From contig JAFXSC010000018.1 in assembly GCA_017525915.1 (NCBI GenBank), positions 1-64,000 on the forward strand: DNA of 64,000 bases, in the 5' to 3' direction. The stretch's first letter is position 1, and each line of letters starts with the position of its first letter. A program made the translations under genes and the position numbers. This stretch comes from Ruminococcus sp. Lineage in GTDB: Bacteria; Bacillota; Clostridia; Oscillospirales; Ruminococcaceae. Under the pieces are notes generated by a model that saw only the letters and a list, made by a program, of their open reading frames with translations, was not told where the DNA came from and did no database searches. Positions 59,593-64,000 of the stretch are shown piece after piece.

Positions 59593-61032
59593 ATGAGCGG
59601 AAACAAAAACAGCTACGAAAGTCCCTTCTGCACCAGATATGCAAGCGAGGAAATGCAGTACATCTTCTCTGCCGACAAGAAATTCACCACATGGAGAAGG
59701 CTCTGGGTCGCACTCGCAAGAGCCGAGATGAAGCTTGGTCTGCCCGTAACAGAGGCGCAGGTCAAGCAGCTCGAGGAGCACATCAACGACATCGACTACG
59801 AGGCTGCCGAGGCAAGAGAGCGCATCACACGCCACGACGTCATGGCTCACGTTTTCACATACGGACAGGCTTGTCCCGATGCTGCCGGAATAATCCACCT
59901 CGGCGCAACTTCGTGCTATGTAGGCGACAATACCGATGTTATCATCATGCGTGACGCTCTGAAGGTAGTACGCCGCAAGCTCCTCAATGTTATGAACAAT
60001 CTTGCGAAATTCGCAGACCAGTACAAGGCAATGCCCTGTCTCGCATATACACACCTCCAGCCTGCACAGCTCACAACTGTCGGCAAGAGGGCAACTCTCT
60101 GGCTCAACGAGCTTCTCATGGACTTCGAGGACTTGGAGTACCGTATCTCCACCCTCAAGCTTCTCGGTTCAAAGGGCACTACCGGCACTCAGGCTTCATT
60201 CATGGAGCTTTTCGAGGGCGATACCGACAAGATAAAGCAGCTTGAAAAGATGATCGCAGAGGAAATGGGCTTCGATGCTGTTGTACCCGTTTCCGGACAG
60301 ACCTACTCACGCAAGGTGGACTCGAAGGTGCTTGAAGTTCTCAGCGATATAGCGCAGTCCGCAAGCAAATTCTCAAATGATATGCGTATACTCCAGTCCT
60401 TCAAGGAAATGGAGGAGCCGCGTGAGAAGAAGCAGATAGGCTCGTCAGCAATGGCTTACAAGCGCAATCCTATGCGCTGCGAGAGAATAACCTCCCTTGC
60501 GAGATACGTCATGATAGACAGCCTCAATCCGGCATTCACAGCCGGTACACAGTGGTTCGAGAGAACACTTGACGACTCCGCGAACAAGCGTATCAGCGTG
60601 GCGGAGGCTTTCCTCGGCGTTGACGCTATCCTCAATATAATGATGAACGTTACCGACGGACTTGTTGTATATCCCGAGATGATACGCCGCCGCGTTATGG
60701 CAGAGCTTCCCTTCATGGCAAGCGAGAACATCATGATGGACGCCGTAAAGAAGGGCGGAAACCGTCAGGAGCTCCACGACCGCATCATGGACTATTCTAT
60801 GGAGGCAGGCGCAAACGTGAAGGTCCGCGGTCTGGACAACAACCTCTGCGAGCTCATCGAGGCTGACCCGATGTTCATGGTCACGAAGGAGGAGCTTGAA
60901 GCCGTTCTGAAGCCGGAGAACTATGTCGGAAGAAGTCCTCAGCAGGTTGACGAGTTCCTTTCCGAGTGCATAAATCCGATTCTCGAAGCCAACAAGGACC
61001 TTCTTGGCGAGAACTTTGAAATGAAGAACTGA
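59593..61032 (+). CDS. purB: Adenylosuccinate lyase
   Basis: Catalyses two steps in purine synthesis, releasing fumarate from SAICAR and from adenylosuccinate. The 479-residue protein has the fumarase/aspartase-family signature GSSAMAYKRNPMRCE near residue 283, HLGATSCYVGDNTD and THLQPAQ. AAGGAG lies 9 nt before the ATG. It stands alone under a perfect promoter; other pur genes are not nearby. Confidence 0.97.
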   Translation: MSGNKNSYESPFCTRYASEEMQYIFSADKKFTTWRRLWVALARAEMKLGLPVTEAQVKQLEEHINDIDYEAAEARERITRHDVMAHVFTYGQACPDAAGIIHLGATSCYVGDNTDVIIMRDALKVVRRKLLNVMNNLAKFADQYKAMPCLAYTHLQPAQLTTVGKRATLWLNELLMDFEDLEYRISTLKLLGSKGTTGTQASFMELFEGDTDKIKQLEKMIAEEMGFDAVVPVSGQTYSRKVDSKVLEVLSDIAQSASKFSNDMRILQSFKEMEEPREKKQIGSSAMAYKRNPMRCERITSLARYVMIDSLNPAFTAGTQWFERTLDDSANKRISVAEAFLGVDAILNIMMNVTDGLVVYPEMIRRRVMAELPFMASENIMMDAVKKGGNRQELHDRIMDYSMEAGANVKVRGLDNNLCELIEADPMFMVTKEELEAVLKPENYVGRSPQQVDEFLSECINPILEANKDLLGENFEMKN

Positions 61033-61034
61033 GC

Positions 61035-61145
61035 ATTCAGCGGTTAGTGCATAGTGATCAGTGCAGGGGCGCGGCGATGATATTCAGATACGTCCGCGTA
61101 AGCAGACACATAAACTCTCAACTATCCACTATCAACTCTGTACTC
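61035..61145. repeat. Intergenic mosaic repeat, locus 13
   Basis: GGTTAGTGCATAGTGATCAG, CAGGGGCGCGGCG, the GTCCGC/GCAGAC hairpin identical over 23 bases to locus 4 (61087-61109), and AACTCTCAACTATCCACTAT. Begins 3 bp after the purB stop. Confidence 0.75.
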
Positions 61146-61162
61146 GAAAGAATGGGTGTAAA

Positions 61163-61915
61163 ATGAAAAAAGCGATAAAGATAGGCGGTGCGGTACTGGG
61201 TGTGCTTGCCGCCGCCGCACTTGTGATATTCATATTTTTCCCGGGACTTCCGACATACATCAGGGTAAAACACAAATACGACAATATCAACAGCCGTGTT
61301 GCGGAGTTCCCGAGGGTAGATGTCCCGGCGGACTACAAGGAGTATACCGTCCGGGGGGCGGCGTTCAGACTGCCTGCGGACTGGAAGCCTAAAATCGTTG
61401 CTGAAGGTCTTACTCCGTCATCATACCGTTCCGCTGATAACAAGTCTATGATAATGGCTATAAAGTACGACCAGAGCTATCACGATATACTTTACGGCGA
61501 AGAGGCACTTTATGACCCGTGGGAGGGCTACGAACACAGTGAGGACGATTACCGGCACTTTTTCAGCAAGGTAGGGGCGGATTACCCCGAAAAGTGGCTG
61601 AATATTCTCATGATATGGCTCGTGAGGGACGGCTTTACCGCTAAGGACTGCCTGAAGCTCCGCGGCACTGACCTGAAAGTCTTTAAGGAGCTTTCCGATA
61701 TCAAGGAGGATTCGGAGGAATATGAAAAATCGTGGAAGACCTCCGGCGAGGGCTTCCGGGCGTATATCGGGCAGGTCACAGGCTTAGGCTATGACGGTGG
61801 TATCTGGACTTATACCATACTTCCGGACGGCAGCGAGGATATCATTGTAGTGACGCTGAAATGCGCCGACGAAGCGACTGCACGGAAGATAGTAAGCACC
61901 ATAAAGCTTGCGTGA
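61163..61915 (+). CDS. Membrane-anchored protein of unknown function
   Basis: The 250-residue product has an N-terminal membrane anchor (IGGAVLGVLAAAALVIFIFFP) and an extracytoplasmic domain of about 215 residues with the segment FRLPADWKP near 75, which I do not recognise as a named family. It resembles small envelope proteins that bind a ligand with a beta-rich fold, but that is only an impression. GGGTG is the nearest ribosome site to the ATG at 61163; the longer frame to 61061 is repeat DNA. It sits between purB and rimM. Confidence 0.7.
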   Translation: MKKAIKIGGAVLGVLAAAALVIFIFFPGLPTYIRVKHKYDNINSRVAEFPRVDVPADYKEYTVRGAAFRLPADWKPKIVAEGLTPSSYRSADNKSMIMAIKYDQSYHDILYGEEALYDPWEGYEHSEDDYRHFFSKVGADYPEKWLNILMIWLVRDGFTAKDCLKLRGTDLKVFKELSDIKEDSEEYEKSWKTSGEGFRAYIGQVTGLGYDGGIWTYTILPDGSEDIIVVTLKCADEATARKIVSTIKLA

Positions 61916-61924
61916 GCCGGACAG

Positions 61925-62006
61925 CAGTGCAGGGGTCGATGCCTGCATCGGCTCTTATGGTTTGCATTCATTTCTGTTGGGCGATGCGGGCATCGCCCCC
62001 TGCAAT
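61925..62006. repeat. Intergenic mosaic repeat, locus 14
   Basis: GCAGGGGTCGATGCCTGCAT on one side and GATGCGGGCATCGCCCCCTG on the other form a long imperfect inverted repeat, a variant of the CAGGGGCG...CGCCCCTG module. Confidence 0.6.
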
Positions 62007-62022
62007 ACAAAGAGGTGAAAAT

Positions 62023-62523
62023 ATGAAAAAGCAGTATCTTGAAGCCGGAAAGATAGTCACTACTCACGGCATACGCGGTGAGGTGAAGGTCATGCCGTAC
62101 ACCGACACTCCGGAGCTCCTCTGCGAGTTCGACAGGCTGTTCATAGGCAAAAACCACGAGGAGATAGGCGTGGAACGCTCACGCGTGTTCAAGTCCACGG
62201 TCATCATGAAGCTTGAGGGTATCGACACTCCCGAGGCTGCGGAAAAGCTCCGCAACAAGCTGCTCTATATGCACCGCGACGACCTTGAGCTTGACGAGGA
62301 CACCTACTTCATTCAGGACCTCATCGGTCTGGAGGTGCGTGATGCCGATACCGACGCGGTCTACGGCAAAATAACCGATGTCATGCAGACCGGTGCGAAT
62401 GATGTTTATGTCATTACCGGCGAGAGGGAGTACCTTGTGCCGGCTATTGCCGATGTTGTGGTATCGACGGACGTTGACGGCGGCGTTATGACCATACGTC
62501 CGCTCGAAGGACTATTTGATTGA
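62023..62523 (+). CDS. rimM: Ribosome maturation factor RimM
   Basis: Helps assemble the 30S subunit. The 166-residue protein has the N-terminal RimM barrel (LEAGKIVTTHGIRGEVKVMPYTD) and the C-terminal PRC domain (YFIQDLIGLEVRD, EYLVPAIADVV, MTIRPLEGL). AGAGGTG precedes the ATG. It is followed by trmD, the usual pair; rpsP, which usually precedes it, is absent. Confidence 0.95.
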   Translation: MKKQYLEAGKIVTTHGIRGEVKVMPYTDTPELLCEFDRLFIGKNHEEIGVERSRVFKSTVIMKLEGIDTPEAAEKLRNKLLYMHRDDLELDEDTYFIQDLIGLEVRDADTDAVYGKITDVMQTGANDVYVITGEREYLVPAIADVVVSTDVDGGVMTIRPLEGLFD

Positions 62524-62556
62524 GTTTGAGCAATCAGACGTTATCTTATAACTTGC

Positions 62557-62585
62557 CGGGGGGCGCCGGGACGGCGTCCCCTGCA
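62557..62585. repeat. Intergenic mosaic repeat, locus 15 (short)
   Basis: GGGGGGCGCC and GGCGTCCCCTGC form the palindrome of the CAGGGG-CCCCTG module, between rimM and trmD. Confidence 0.55.
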
Positions 62586-62607
62586 TTTTACTGAAAAGGA
62601 GGAAACT

Positions 62608-63324
62608 ATGCACATAGAGATAGCAACACTGTTCCCGGAGATGTGCGAGACCGTGCTCAGCGAGAGCATAGTCGGCAGAGCCAGAAAAGCTGGAAAAATA
62701 GACGTTCACTGCCGCCAGATACGCGAATATACGCAGGACAAGCACCGCCGCGTGGACGATACTCCCTACGGCGGCGGTATGGGTATGGTGATGCAGTGCG
62801 AGCCGATATACAACTGCTACAAGGCGGTCTGTGACGAGATGGGCTGCAAGCCGCATACAATATATATGTCCCCGAAGGGCAGGGTACTCACGCAGCAGAG
62901 GGCTGTTGAGCTCTCGGAAATGGAAAGTATCCTCATTATCTGCGGTCACTACGAGGGCGTTGACCAGCGCGTGCTCGACAAGATAGTCGATGAGGAGATA
63001 TCCATTGGTGATTATGTCCTGACGGGCGGCGAGCTGCCTGCGTGTGTGCTTGTGGACGCCGTTGCGAGGATGTGTCCGGGTGTGCTTTCTGACGAAGTCT
63101 GCTTCACCGATGAGAGCATTTACAGCGGACTTCTCGAATATCCGCAGTATACCCGTCCCGAGGTCTGGGAAGGCGAAGCTGTACCGGCGGTACTTTTGTC
63201 CGGACATCATAAGAACATAGAGAACTGGCGACTTGAACAAAGCATAGCCGTCACGGAGGAGCGCAGACCCGACCTTTTGGCTGTATACCGTGAAAAACAG
63301 GGTATGGACAAGGGACGTGAATGA
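62608..63324 (+). CDS. trmD: tRNA (guanine-N1)-methyltransferase
   Basis: Methylates G37 of tRNA. The 238-residue SPOUT methyltransferase has [11 protein letters not shown] at the start, [26 protein letters not shown] (knot and active site) and [23 protein letters not shown] precedes the ATG. It is last in the rimM-trmD pair; rplS, the usual next gene, is missing here. Confidence 0.97.
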   Translation: MHIEIATLFPEMCETVLSESIVGRARKAGKIDVHCRQIREYTQDKHRRVDDTPYGGGMGMVMQCEPIYNCYKAVCDEMGCKPHTIYMSPKGRVLTQQRAVELSEMESILIICGHYEGVDQRVLDKIVDEEISIGDYVLTGGELPACVLVDAVARMCPGVLSDEVCFTDESIYSGLLEYPQYTRPEVWEGEAVPAVLLSGHHKNIENWRLEQSIAVTEERRPDLLAVYREKQGMDKGRE

Positions 63325-63584
63325 ATTGTTACCAATATTTGTGCTTTTTATATATATTAATTTTATACCCCGATATATACCCCGAATACAGCCTGTATAT
63401 AGCAAAAACTAAATTACCATTAGAAGATTTACATATATATCCACGTTGAATACTGTGCATTTTGACGAAGCAAAAAACCTATTTTTTTGTAGTGATTATA
63501 AACAAGCAAAACGAGGTTTTGACTCTCACATTTTATCTAAATGTAGAATTTAGGCGGAAGTCGTTACATATATACAAAAATCCG
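63325..63584. other. AT-rich spacer with a tandem ATACCCCGA
   Basis: No gene can be supported in these 260 bp. ATACCCCGA occurs twice in phase (63365-63373 and 63377-63385), 12 bp apart, in otherwise strongly AT-rich sequence. No good terminator was seen after trmD. Confidence 0.5.
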
Positions 63585-63613
63585 TTGACTATGCAAAAAA
63601 ATAAAGGTATAAT
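63585..63613 (+). promoter_or_regulatory. Promoter of the HPr gene
   Basis: TTGACT (63585-63590), a 17-bp spacer and TATAAT (63608-63613). The leader to the ATG is about 70 nt. Confidence 0.8.
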
Positions 63614-63690
63614 GATTACAGCAACTGAAAAAATTGCAACCTTACGGCTCACATATAGAGAGCCCATTACAGAGAATAGGAGAGTTGTAT

Positions 63691-63963
63691 ATGTTTGTCA
63701 GAGAAGTTATGGTAAAGAATCAGGTTGGACTCCATGCAAGACCCGCTACATTCTTCATTCAGAAGGCTAATGAGTTCAAGTCTTCTATCTGGATAGAGAA
63801 GGAAGAGCGCAGAGTCAATGCAAAGAGCCTTCTGGGTATCCTTTCTCTCGGTATCGTAGGCGGCACAAATGTAAAGGTGATCGCTGACGGCGCTGATGAG
63901 AAGGCTGCTGTTGACGCACTTGTTGAACTTGTAGACAGCGGCTTCAGCGAGGAGAACAGATAA
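63691..63963 (+). CDS. ptsH: Phosphocarrier protein HPr
   Basis: The 90-residue protein has His15 in GLHARPATFF, which carries phosphate from enzyme I to sugar permeases, and Ser46 in VNAKSLLGILSLG, the HPr kinase target in Gram-positive catabolite control. Both sites are intact, so it is HPr and not Crh. AGGAG precedes the ATG at 63691. No ptsI follows in the visible 37 bp; a perfect 9-bp hairpin does. The tail SGFSEENR is usual. Confidence 0.95.
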   Translation: MFVREVMVKNQVGLHARPATFFIQKANEFKSSIWIEKEERRVNAKSLLGILSLGIVGGTNVKVIADGADEKAAVDALVELVDSGFSEENR

Positions 63964-63976
63964 TTATCTATGTATG

Positions 63977-63998
63977 GGGCGTTACAGCGGTAACGCCC
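63977..63998 (+). terminator. Hairpin after ptsH, cut by window end
   Basis: GGGCGTTAC (63977-63985) pairs perfectly with GTAACGCCC (63990-63998) around AGCG. Whether a T-run follows is not visible, so this may be a terminator or one more GGGGCG repeat module. Confidence 0.55.
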
Positions 63999-64000
63999 GT

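Noticed and set aside
8985..62585. CRISPR array
   Set aside because: The repeats are single dispersed units with palindromic modules, not regularly spaced direct repeats, and no cas gene is present.
1..64000. tRNA or rRNA genes
   Set aside because: I looked through the intergenic stretches and saw no cloverleaf with a GGTTCGA-type arm and no rRNA signature.

Overview
The window looks like a chromosomal segment of an anaerobic, low-GC-lineage Gram-positive gut bacterium, most likely a Ruminococcus-like member of the Oscillospiraceae. This rests on gene content and style: a T-box leader, SpoIID, HydE of [FeFe]-hydrogenase maturation, DUF1385/YqhQ, an ECF sigma/anti-sigma style with Thr-rich extracellular linkers, a clostridial short peptide deformylase, and glycogen/alpha-glucan enzymes. 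No 16S, tRNA or other taxonomic marker was seen, so the genus is inference.

Positions 1-7930 are an accessory block. It is AT-richer and mosaic: an edge-truncated gene of unknown function, a serine recombinase, a membrane-anchored KAP P-loop NTPase (very AT-rich), an AlbA_2/Schlafen-type ATP-binding regulator, a small HTH regulator with a clear palindromic operator, and a secreted lipoprotein. It ends in a gene-free 450-bp stretch with two strong terminators and three AGCACCCA repeats, which may be an old element boundary.

Positions 7931-22363 are core genes: SpoIID (minus strand), then a plus-strand run of citrate synthase, an FG-GAP-like lipoprotein, a two-component system, DUF1385, prmC, a phosphodiesterase, recA, recX, rimO, pgsA, a DtxR-like regulator, and an ECF sigma factor with its membrane partner.

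Positions 22468-44508 are mostly minus strand: a sialate/acetyl esterase with a tandem pair of U32-like proteins; nadA-hydE; a branched-chain amino acid cluster (leuA, then ilvB-ilvN-leuC-leuD-leuB plus a DUF815 ATPase and RidA); a second ECF sigma/anti-sigma pair; a LysR regulator; and a cell-wall operon (alpha/beta hydrolase, membrane MurF-like ligase, Ddl, a small membrane protein, an acetyltransferase). The branched-chain genes carry two different attenuation devices: a Leu T-box before leuA, and a leader-peptide attenuator with all classic 1:2, 2:3 and 3:4 pairings before ilvB.

Positions 45596-64000 hold a GGDEF-EAL protein, pssA, a uridine-kinase-like gene with ppk, a transporter with an atypical peptide deformylase, a degenerate S26-like membrane protein, glycogen phosphorylase, a GH13 glucan hydrolase, purB, a membrane-anchored protein, rimM, trmD and HPr.

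The most pervasive unexplained feature is a mosaic family of short palindromic intergenic repeats. It occurs at more than a dozen gene ends from about 8985 onward, is absent from the accessory block, and in at least two places supplies coding ends of genes (leuD stop, prmC start).
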